A program made the position numbers and the translations under genes. 64,000 nucleotides of DNA from positions 4,543,845-4,607,844 of the forward strand of contig OU744453.1 of the NCBI GenBank assembly GCA_916610825.1, read 5' to 3'. This document shows, piece after piece, positions 17,189 to 27,428 of the stretch. How positions within the stretch are numbered: the first letter of the stretch is position 1; each line of letters starts with the position of its first letter. The stretch is from Haliclystus octoradiatus (Eukaryota; Cnidaria; Staurozoa; Stauromedusae; Haliclystidae). Below the pieces are notes generated by a model. That model did no database searches. It worked only from the letters and a program-made list of their open reading frames with translations, and was not told the origin of the DNA.

Positions 17189-17290
17189 TAGCCTGCGTGA
17201 AGACATAAAACTATCTTGGAGAAACTGTACATCTATGTAATTGTCTTTCTACACTTTCACCAAGATAGGTTTTACTCTGCACGCAGGATA
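17189..17290. mobile_element. 102-bp MITE with TAGCCTGCGTG / CACGCAGGATA ends inside the MULE
   Basis: The two ends are inverted copies: TAGCCTGCGTGAAGACATAA and its near complement, with the internal arm ACTATCTTGG / CCAAGATAGG. A direct repeat GCGTAAAG flanks it (17181-17188 and 17291-17298). The terminus resembles the 1448-2501 and 44728-44842 elements. Confidence 0.75.
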
Positions 17291-18652
17291 GCGTAAAGAG
17301 ATTAATCAAATCAATAAAAGTTTCTTTATAGGCCTATACTAAACGAAATAGCCTATTCATAGGAATTTCATAATAAGCATGAAAAGTTTGTCAATAATTA
17401 ATTACTAGCCTGTAATTGCGGATTTTTCTTGTTCCTTGAAATTAAAAGTGATAAGTAATCATAAATACTCAAAAAGTTGAGTAATTTGTAATTGTAAATG
17501 ATAACTTTTTGGAATACAAACAGGAAGGATAATTGTAATCACTCAGCGTTCATGCAAAGCAATTGTAAAGGATTACAAAATCTCAGTCAGTTTTATGTGC
17601 TATATTTTGTTAAAAATATTTTTAAAAAGTTAAGAAAAAGTAATAAAAGTAATAACATTAGGCTACTATAATATATTATCTCAAAATAGTTCAGGCCAGA
17701 CTTACGAATAGGCTTACTAATAGGCTTTACATAGAAACAATTTGGCAATGGTAATTCCTAATGTGTTTAGCTGATTTTCATGTCTGTGGAGTTGCTACAT
17801 TATTTATACTTATATAGGTAATGCAGAAATTACTACACCAAACATCATGATATTAATAAAACAGAAACGTGCTTACTATTATTGCCATTAGGTTTATAAC
17901 AATTAACAGCTACTCTATATAGCTCCTTGTAATTTTTTTCAAATTTCTTCATCTTAGCCTTGTAGGCATCATTTTACGTTAGCACCGCGTAGTATACAGC
18001 CCATCTAATGTAGGCCTAAGCCCAAAGTATTGATTTTTAACATTGAAAATTGATTTAAAATCAGAAAGTTCATTGTTTAGCGATCAGCGCTGTCTCGCTT
18101 AGTATGTAGCATATAGGTCCAATTAGCTAGCTAGGCATATTAAGCAGCATCTATCTAAATCTATACTCTAGTAGGATGTGCATCATTTAATATAACGTAG
18201 CCTAGCATATCGATAGGAAATTAGAATAAGTAATTCAAGGGGTAAGAGATCTAAGACAACTCGTACAAACTGAAGCTAAAACATTCAACATACTGCATAA
18301 AATAAATCAAAGCTGTATTTTCTTACCTTATTTCCAGGAATATGCATCGTGAGAGGATAGAGATGATGATAGCCTAGGCCAAGGTCACTCCATTTTCACA
18401 GCGGATGAAAAGTTGGAAACTTCGCATAAAACAAGTCAATAATAGTAAATGCCATAACAACTACGCACATAAAAGTTCAACATGATCATTACTCGGTTTT
18501 CCAACTCAAATAAGCATAATCATTCTCCTACCAAACAGGAGTGCTGCCTAATCAAATCAAGAAGCTATAAAGTCTATAAAGAAACTGCTAAGGTTGTTGA
18601 AATACAAGCATGGCCGCCAATAATAACGCGAATGATTTGAAAGCAGCAACAC

Positions 18653-18725
18653 GCAGCCAAAGTATCGACGACGCGCGATCCATAATGGCTGCATGGACGT
18701 AACTACACTGTTTCTGCCAAATCGC
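18653..18725 (-). repeat. Right terminal inverted repeat of the MULE
   Basis: Complement of 9164-9237. Followed directly by the target duplication ATCCCGGGA (18726-18734). Confidence 0.93.
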
Positions 18726-18751
18726 ATCCCGGGAAAAGAAACCTTCTGTAA

Positions 18752-19629
18752 GGGCTGGGTTATATGGACGCACCGAACTCAATTCGAATTAGGTGCGACA
18801 CCGAATTGCATTAAATTCGCATTTGGGGTTATACAGACGAACCGAATGTCGACGATCTTTAAAAACTGGCCAAAATGTCACGTGATAGGAAGTAGTTTTC
18901 TTGGAATTATACCGCATGGTTTGAAACCAGAGTGTTTTGTTTGCATTATTTTTCATTTTCAGCGATTTTTCCGCTCTATTTTGCCTATCTATAGTTTGAA
19001 ACTTGTATGAACTAGTAATCTCACAGGTTTTCAAGCATTTTTATAGGAGACAGTTTTTGTTCTATCAAGGCATAGTACTCAGAGCAAATTAAATGCAAAT
19101 TTTCATTATAATAACATATTATGATAAAAGCGACCCCAATTCTAGTGCTGATGCATTGTGATTGACTAAAATAAAACGTTTTTAAAATGTTTTAAATCAT
19201 GATTTTGGAAAACATCAGCTTCAATGTCAGCCATCTTTCAATCATATAAACAAGTCACCATAACAACATCCCAAAAGCGATGTTCTTTCTATCGTATTGC
19301 CATGGAAACATCCTTTAAAATAATTTATGATTTGCACATCCCCCGGTTTATTGCCATATAAGGTTGATATAGGAGCTCAGTCACGGCACCGTGAGTCGAA
19401 TGTATTTAGTTCGGTGCGATGATAGCTCGCTCGTATAACGCGGCGATGAATTTAATTCATGGAGAAGAGCTCCGCACGTCAAGCCTTGACGTGCGGAGCT
19501 AGCTTGACGCATTTAATGTTTTTTGAGGAATGTTGATGAACCGAATGATGTTATACGAAGCGCGCTATCATGAGATTTAATTCGAATGAATGAATCAATT
19601 GAGTTCGGTGCGTCCATATAACCCAGGCC
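18752..19629. mobile_element. PIF/Harbinger-type MITE, 878 bp, TSD TAA
   Basis: The ends are inverted copies: GGGCTGGGTTATATGGACGC at the left and, reading inward from the right, GGCCTGGGTTATATGGACGC, continuing through ACCGAACTCAATT. TAA flanks both ends (18749-18751 and 19630-19632), the three-base target site typical of PIF/Harbinger. A perfect 16-bp-arm hairpin lies near the right side (19468-19500, AGCTCCGCACGTCAAG arm). A truncated relative lies at 3561-4104. The element sits only 17 bp from the right end of the MULE target duplication. No transposase is encoded. Confidence 0.88.
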
Positions 19630-19632
19630 TAA

Positions 19633-20435
19633 GTGATGTGTCATTTTGAGAGCCCTGCTAACATCCAAAAATTGCACGATTTGCTGCAAGAGATACACGT
19701 AAATTGCCAACAGCTGTATTATTCAATAACTTTTTGCATAATCGTTGCTCTTAAACATAAAAGGAGAAAAGTCGTACTGGCGCTTTCGGTAGAACGATAC
19801 CGTTTCAAATACTTTCTTTAGTCTGATAGTTTATTTAGGGCTGGTTTCAGTACATTCCTTTTACAATTTAAAGGATTTTCACAGGCTTTGCATAGAACCT
19901 TCACAGAAATGTAACAGGAATTCCACAGAACATTTACCTAAAACTAACATAAAATTAATAGAATGATCACATGAAATGAGCCTGTGAAAATCCTATGAAA
20001 ATCGACCTTTTCACGGATTATTCACATATTCAAACTCAGTTAAAAAACTGTGAAATCTATTTGAATTTCACAGGATATTCACTGGTTTAAATTCATAGTG
20101 AGTTCCCTTATGAGAATTATTTCATAAATCAAATAGTCTCTCCCAGATGTTTCGATTTTTTGCATCAACTTAAAATATGCAATCCGAAGCGTGGTTCACC
20201 TTCTCATCACCATGTCACAAAGATGTCAACAGAGATGGCACAAAACGATGTATATGAATTGGTTTATCTTGAAGAGACCAATTTCATGCTCTCAATTGGA
20301 TTATCTAATCAAATATTTTTTTTAACATATAAATTACAGTATTCGTGTTTGAATGCTACGCCCGGAATCTTTCTAATAATTGAAATAACATTTAATTAAT
20401 CAATTACTATTGATAATATTCATGTTCATACTGAC
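19633..20435. other. Intergenic or downstream part of the TSP1 gene; no exon recognised
   Basis: Holds TTTCACAGG-type repeated words (about 19860-20100) and a block at about 19636-19710 (GTGTCATTTTGA, then CCTGCTA and AAATTGCA) that recurs near 60635-60690 as a diverged repeat. The 3' end of the TSP1 gene must lie here or further left, but I cannot place it. Confidence 0.5.
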
Positions 20436-21335
20436 CAGGACATCCATCTTCGTTGCATGTAACTGTCCTTTCAGCATCTCCAATACAACTTGAACCCCCA
20501 TTGGTTGGTTCAGGGCTGTCACATGACCTCACTTCTGTGATCCGTCCTTCTTCGCATGTAACAGAACATGATCCCGAGACCATCCAAGATGACCAATCAC
20601 CGTCAACTAAATTGTATAAGCACATCATGAATCGGTTAGTTCAACTTAATCGAAACTCTTTAATTTCACCAATTGCAAATTAAAAATAGTTATTTGTTTA
20701 CACTGACCAGGACATCCCTCTTCGTTGCATGTAACTGTCCTTTCAGCATCTCCAATACAACTTGAACCCCCATTGATTGGTTCAGGGCTGTCACATGACC
20801 TCACTTCTGTGATCCGTCCTTCTTCGCATGTAACAGAACATGATCCCGAGACCATCCAAGATGACCAATCACCGTCAACTAAATTGTATAAGCACATCAT
20901 GAATCGGTTAGTTCAACTTAATCGAAACTCTTTAATTTCACCAATTGCAAATTAAAAATAGTTATTTGTTTACACTGACCAGGACATCCCTCTTCGTTGC
21001 ATGTAACTGTCCTTTCAGCATCTCCAATACAACTTGAACCCCCATTGATTGGTTCAGGGGAGTCACGTGACCTTACTTCTGTGATCTGTCCTCCTCCGCA
21101 TGTAACAGAACATGATCCTGAGACCATCCAAGATGACCAATCACCGTCAACTAAATTGTAAAAGCACATCATGTAATACGGTTAGTTCAACTTAATCGAA
21201 AATTTTCAATTTCATCAATTACAAATTAAAATAGTTATTTGTTTACACTGACGAGGACATCCATCTTCATTGCATGTAACTGCCCTTTGAGTATCTCCAA
21301 CACAAATGAAACCCCCATTAATTGTTTCAGGACCT
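20436..21335 (-). repeat. 272-bp tandem duplication of a TSP1 exon: three intact copies and one truncated
   Basis: Exon ends recur at exactly 272-bp steps (20436, 20708, 20980), with flanking intron copied too. Differences are few: ACNEDG/ACNEEG-type changes, and CEEGRI in two copies but CGGGQI in the third. A fourth, more diverged copy occupies about 21253-21335. It keeps only the 3' half of the exon (reads ..AVTCNEDGCP) and has lost its acceptor side, so it is a pseudo-exon. Confidence 0.9.
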
Positions 21336-24300
21336 TAATTCTTTGACCGATTAGTGATTTAAGGCTCGTTTGATAATCGATTAATTTCAAGCTTTCCATC
21401 AAAGCGTTCTTCCTATTCTTGCTTAGTTTTTTTACTATCACTCAACCATGTGTCCGAGTGTAGCGGAGTTATTTATATAATTATACAGTTTATTGAGAAT
21501 CGAAATTAAGTTTATAAATTACAATATAGTAATAATAATAATGACATATATTTGTCTATCAGCAGATAATAGTGTTCAATGCCAGTGATTGACAGAGCGT
21601 AAATACTAATAATAAAATGGAGTCAAAGACTACACATTCATTTCTGTAATGAATGAATGAATGAATGAATGAATGAATGAATGAATGAATGAATGAATGA
21701 ATGAATGAATGAATGAATGAATGAATGAATGAATGAATGAATGAATGAATGAATGAATGAATGAACAGAATTGAATGTGTAGTCTTTGACTCCATTTTAT
21801 TATTAGTAAATTACAATATATAATTCTTTGCAGTGGAATCGTACTAGAACGTTCAAGTTTCTTAGTCTCTACTGCAGCTGTTGAGCTATGGTGGATGAGA
21901 GCCTAGGTTACATATGTCGAGGAAAAACATGACCGAATTTTAGTGCCAACGAACTCGTGCGTGACGTCAGAAAGGACCGATGTCGACTATAAACTAATAC
22001 CGACAGTAAAAATACCCCTTGTAATTTCAATTTAATATTTACACATGTGACAGCTATGTTCAGTCCTTCGTATCCAAGCAAAAGTGGCTTTTTATAGCTC
22101 ATGTGGTATGGTTAGTATATGGAATTAACGAAGTTAAAGAAAATTCACACACACTGACGTAGGCAACACTTAAAAATACTTGCGTTTCATTCCCTCGAAG
22201 CACCTTCCAAGAGATTATGATGAAATATATTGAAGTATGAATTACAAAAAATCAAAAATTGTTGGTTGTGGTTCTCTTTGTAATTATCCAATCCTTTTTC
22301 TCCTCTTCTCATTATAAGATGGTCGCTGAGCACGTATACCACTTTAATTCAATGTTATCTATTAATTATCTATTATCCTCCTGGATATGCTCGTAGAATA
22401 ATCCCAATGTGCTTTGATTAAATGCAAAGAAAATGGAAAATTTCACCCATAATTTTAGGAAGAAGTAAAGTTTGAAAATCTGAAAACATACGAAGAGACT
22501 TACTGAATAGGCAACAGAATTGAGCACTTTTCAGTAGCTTTCAAATTTTAAGGTGCGTTTCACTAGTTTTTAATGAGAAGAATCTAGATATATTATAAGT
22601 GTCTGGTGAATTTCAGTATGGTTTCAGTACTAAATTTCATCCCAGCATGTATTCAGTAGGTTTTCAGTAGCGATTCAGAATGTCGAAGATTCCTAGCTAG
22701 ATTCCCGGGGGTAACTCCACTAGAACGGCTATACGGGGACGTGCCACTTTTTTGGGGTCCATATTCCAGCTGAGAAAAAACTTTTTGGTATGAGATTTCA
22801 AATTTTGGAGCTTTTGGGAGTCCTATTTTGAATTTTTCAAAAATTTTGGAAAAAATTTGCATCATTTTTGTGTATTTACCTAAAATCAATCAACCTGCTA
22901 GAATTTTTTGGGTAGCATCAACAGAGCTTTTGGAACTTTTTGGGTACTTCATTTTTTTCCAAAGTGGCAGCTCCCCGTCCCTGAAGAGCTGGAGTTACCC
23001 CCCGGGGCTAGATAGTATGATAATTACCTGAATAACAATCCTGTTCATTGCAATCAATTGTTTTCAACATTTCACCCGCACATATTCCATCATTACATTC
23101 CGACATCAAACATGTCCTAGTCTGTGTTCTGGTTCCTGGACCACAAGTCGTACTACAACTGCTTAAATTATCCATCCAGTTTGACCAAATACCATCAACT
23201 ATCATATATATTGAGATAATTACAAAAAATATGTAAATGGAATAATTTGAAAATCAAAGGCTTGTTAAAAAACAATTGATTATTACCTATGATGGCTTCG
23301 GTGCAATGCATCTAGAAGAAAAGCAAATATTGATGATTATAGAACAATCAACAAGACAAATAACATATTTAATGATACCACTACGAATACCATCAGGTAT
23401 GTGTATGTTACACAAACAAGAAATTATAACAATTTCAGACTGGTATCAGCTCAAATTTGGTATATCTCAAGTGTTATGCCAATAAGAGAGGGCCTTGCCA
23501 ATGATTGGTTAAAGTCTATGGTACCAATATACTCACGTTTCAATCAAAATGTGGACACTTCAGATTTTCATCATTTTCAAAATGGACTTTGTTTCAATCA
23601 AAATAAACATTTAAATATTTCGCTATTTTCAAAATGCCTTATGCCAAAAACCCATGTTTTTTAGCCAAAAATGGCCATTTTTCTTGTTTTTTATTTACGC
23701 ACTTTTCCAATAAACATTTCGGAATCCTTTTAGATTTCATATACTAAGCATCTATAGACTCCATTTCAATCAAAATCGGGACAAATAAAATTTTCATAAT
23801 TTCCAAAACGCCTCAGTATAACCCATGCTTTTTTGCCGAAAATGGCCATTTTTCATGTTTTCTCATTTACGTGCAGTTCTTCAATAAACATTTCGGAATC
23901 CTTTCAATTTTCATATTCTGAGCATCTATAGACTCCGTTTCAATCAAAATATTGAATATTAAAATATTTCGTCATTTTTAAAATGCCTTAGTAACCCATG
24001 ATTTTTTTGCCAGAAATGGCCATCTTTCATGGTTTCTTATTTAATCACTTTTTCAATAAACATTTCGGAAACCTTTTAGTTTTCATGTACAAAGCATCCG
24101 TAGACTCCCTTTCAATCAAAATATGGACATTTAAAATTTTCATCACTTTCAAAATGCCTTAGTATCAGAGCCATCTATTTACAAGAGTTGGGACACGCTT
24201 TCATGTGCCGCTATCGTCTCCAATTGGACAGATGACAGTCACGTGATTTTTGGTTGCCATCTTTGTTCTTTTGAAAACAGGTTCTCAATCATTTCAAGTG

Positions 24301-26076
24301 AAACGCGCGAAAAAATACAATACAATATGGCTGAAAAACACACAACATTCTCCTGCACATGCGCACTGTTAAAAACGTGCTCGTGTCCAGGCAAAAAGAT
24401 ACAAAAATGGCAGAAGTGTCCCAACTCTTGTAAATAGATGGCTCTGCTTAGTATAACCCATGCGTTTTGCCGAAAATATATATTGCCATTTTTATGTTTT
24501 CTTATTCATTCAATTTTTCAATAAATATTTCGGAAATCTCATATTGTTGAGTTTTGAGAAAATGTCATCGATTTAGTATCGCCCTATAACAACGTGTTAT
24601 AATAATTATTTTTATTTATGTAACAACAGAATTTATCTAAATTGAATAATCAAATATTTGCTCTGGAGAGTTGGAATTGCTGTACCAGCATTGTTCTTCT
24701 CGTGTATGTGGATGAAGCCTCAGTTAGCTGTTTCGCAGCATTGTGTAGTTGAGGCAAGTATTAAATATTGTTAGTTTTAAGCTTTGAAATGTTTCATTAT
24801 ATTGCTTGCTACTTAAGAGGGCAACATGGTTTGTCAAGGTAAGTAAGTAGGATAGACGAGTTAGTTCCTTGCTCTGTGTGTAAGCAGAACGCACTCCCCC
24901 GAAAGCAAACAAAATCGGGACAAAATCGCAAAATTTTGATTTTAAACTGACTTAATAAAAGGAAGTTTCAAATTGAGTGTTATTCAGAGCACATGCACAT
25001 GCATGATGACGTTTTATATAATTATTTGGTAATCCTGTGAGCCCACATGCAGAATCAACCTGAAGAAGATTTAACATGAACAAAACAATAGCACTATTCC
25101 TATAGATGATATGCTGTACTAAAGGCGATGCATCAAAAATGGTTCTAAAACACGCCTGAAAGTACGGCGATTAATTTTCAGGTCGACCCAAAATCGAAAG
25201 TACGGCTGATCGAGGCGTTAAATTCTTCCTTAAATCTAAAGCGGGGCTCCCTGGCAATAACGCAAACGACGCACTTAATTTTCGCAATTTCACGCATAAC
25301 GCAGTAAAAATTTCAATTCTCACGTATTCAGCCAACAACCCTTGATGACGATTTAAGTTAGACCATTCGCATTTGAAACATTTTCGAGCTACAGTGGCGA
25401 AATTATTACAGCCGAAAGAAATGTGTTTCATACAGAAATTGAAAGGTTTAAATGATCGCAAATGGGGTCCATGGGTGCACCTTCGGGAAACTTTTTCAAA
25501 ATGTGATGTCACAATTTGTGAAAAACCCTATGCTATAACTCAAAAGCTTTTTAAATAGGTTTATATTTAGTATAACGCAGAAACTTTCATTCACGTAATA
25601 CAGCGATTAAAATTGCCTTTTCAAGAATTCACGCTCAGAATATAGGTCAATACCGCGTCACGAATAAATATGAGGGGGGGCTAAAGCCTTAAGCAGACAT
25701 CTGACTATCACATAATTAGTATTTTTGTATATCTTACTGGTAGATTTATTATCAGATTAGAGTTGATTTTATGTACCAAACCATCTTTGAGAATTTGCTG
25801 TGTTGAAGTCATGTTAAATAAATAACATATGCCAGTGTTATTTTCATGTAGAATGAAGTTTATAGTAACACAACCATTCTTTTTGCCGCATAAGAAATTA
25901 CATATGTAAATGTTTAATGCATTTAGTTCAGCCATTGCATATGAACTATTTGCAACCATTTCAGATAAATATCGCCCTTTATAAACCAAGTCATTATTGT
26001 CACATTCTGTGTTGCTACAGTCCAAAAAACTACTAGATATAAAAAGAATAAATAATAGTGTTAACATCTCTAACAA
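20436..26076 (-). CDS. Secreted PAN/apple and thrombospondin type 1 repeat protein (incomplete model)
   Basis: Exons seen: 25738-26076 (start codon, signal peptide with hydrophobic MLTLLFILFISSSFLDC, then a Cys-rich PAN/apple-like segment with ICNFLCGKKNGC and GICYL); 23028-23198; 20980-21150; 20708-20878; 20436-20606. Each of the last four is 171 nt, in phase 1 at both ends, and encodes one TSP1 module, e.g. VDGDWSSWMVSGSCSVTC with the WxxW core and the usual six cysteines. Phase 1-1 cassette exons are the norm for such extracellular domains. The first exon ends in phase 0 at a good GTAAGA donor, so at least one exon joining it to the TSP1 set is missing from my model, and the 3' end is not found. 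The product is probably an extracellular matrix or adhesion protein; the exact family is unknown. Confidence 0.7.
21605..21808. repeat. (ATGA)n microsatellite inside a palindrome
   Basis: About 110 bp of ATGA repeats (roughly 21648-21764) are bracketed by inverted arms of about 40 bp: TACTAATAATAAAATGGAGT to the left and its complement to the right, continuing through CAAAGACTACACATTCA. It may be a small palindromic MITE whose loop became a microsatellite. Confidence 0.8.
22703..23006. mobile_element. CCGGGG-ended MITE, 304 bp, TSD GCTAGAT
   Basis: Ends are CCCGGGGGTAACTCCA and the complement TGGAGTTACCCCCCGGG (with one or two changes). A direct repeat GCTAGAT flanks it (22696-22702 and 23007-23013). 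It lies 21 bp downstream, in gene direction, of a TSP1 exon, so it sits in the intron close to the donor. Related copies: 43793-44085, 45936-46261, 61307-61608 and the split copy 26494-31841. Confidence 0.8.
23535..24560. repeat. Tandem array of about 172-bp units (5-6 diverged copies)
   Basis: Words such as ATCTATAGACTCC, TTTCAATCAAAAT, AAAATGCCTTAGTATAACCC and CAATAAACATTTCGGAA recur with a step near 172 bp (e.g. near 23749, 23921 and 24094). The array is interrupted by a hAT-type MITE at 24166-24446. It lies in the intron of the TSP1 gene. Confidence 0.85.
24166..24446. mobile_element. hAT-type MITE, 281 bp, 8-bp TSD CTTAGTAT
   Basis: The ends are inverted copies starting CAGAGCCATCTATTTACAAG and continuing through AGTTGGGACAC. 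The perfect 8-bp duplication CTTAGTAT (24158-24165 and 24447-24454) and the CAGAG start point to hAT. A diverged end of the same family (CAGAGCCATCTATTTCTAAG) lies near 55796-55820. Confidence 0.9.
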
Positions 26077-26600
26077 ATATTAATCAAAATATTAACATCT
26101 ACACTGAAGACAAATCAAAAGTAGACATTAATTTAATCTTTACAGAATGTCTCGAGGCGGAATTCTAATAAGGCGGAATTCTAATAATGAAAAATTAGTT
26201 AATGTGTATATTCTTGTTACAGCTGCCAAAATGGCCACCATAAACCAGCAATACAATAGAAAACGATTTTAATAGATCATATAATTAATAATTAGCACGC
26301 TGCGTGTTGTGATCATGTAAATTGTAATGTTTAAGCTGATTTTTACCAGTTTAATGCAATCGAAGCATTTTCAAAATGTACTTTCTTATAAAGTAAGACT
26401 ACTAATTGAAATTAGAACTGAAAAAAAAATTGTAAGCTAATTAATAATCGTATGCAAAGATTACTCAAAGTATATGATTGAAATCCATCAGTCCCATCCC
26501 GGGAGGGTAACTTCCATACTTTGGGTATACGGGGACGTTCAAATATTAAAGGTTACCTTTTTCAACATCCATAAAACATTTTTTGGGGTATGCTTATAGT

Positions 26601-27425
26601 CAAGATATTATAATAGAACCAAGATAGTCTAACTCAGATTTGTGTTTTTGAGAGTTTTAAACAGGCCATAATATTATCTTACCTTTGTGAAAATCAACCA
26701 AATAAATTGTATTTAACATCCTCAAGCATTGAATAATTCAAATTTAAAAACGACGTCTTTGCCTACATCAATAACATCCTCAAAAGTCTATCTTTGTTGA
26801 CCCAATATCGATCAATTCCAAACATTTTGATCTGTTTTGCCACCGCAAAATCACTGAGAATTGGCCTCAAAATCTATTTTAAGATCATCTCGTTTCGATG
26901 CGAAAAAATTACCGGGGCTCAGATTATCAAATAAACAAACTTACTTTCTTGTGAAAAGTAAAACATTTTTTCGCGCGGTTTAGATGAAATCATGAAACCC
27001 GGTTCTGTTAACTTTTTGCCACTCGCGACATTTCAAACATATTGAATATCAGCAATGTTTAATAAATGTTTCACAAGAAAGTAAGTTTGTTTATTTGATA
27101 ATCTGAGCCCCGGTAATTTTTTCGCATCGAAACGAGATGATCTTAAAATAGATTTTGAGGCCAATTCTCAGTGATTTTGCCGTGGCAAAACAGATCAAAA
27201 TGTTTGGAAATGATCGATATTTGGTCAACAAATATAGACTTTTAAGGATGTTATTGATGTCGAAGAAAGACATCGTTTTTAAATTTGAATTATTCAATGC
27301 TTGAGGATGTTAAATAGAATTTATTTGGTTGATTTTCACAAAGGTAAGATGATATTATGGCCTGTTTAAAACTCTCAAAAACACAAATCTGAGTTACACT
27401 ATCTTGGTTCTATTATAATATCTTG
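26601..27425. mobile_element. Fold-back (palindromic) element, 825 bp, TSD TTATAGT
   Basis: The left and right halves are long inverted copies of each other (about 370-400 bp per arm), starting CAAGATATTATAATAGAACC and meeting near 27045. Arms differ at scattered sites and by small indels. A direct repeat TTATAGT flanks it (26594-26600 and 27426-27432). A single arm of the family lies at 629-1065. Confidence 0.85.
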
Positions 27426-27428
27426 TTA

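Noticed and set aside
20453-20955. Plus-strand frames across the TSP1 exons
   Set aside because: Shadows of the minus-strand exons; the minus strand has the WxxW and cysteine pattern and correct splice sites.
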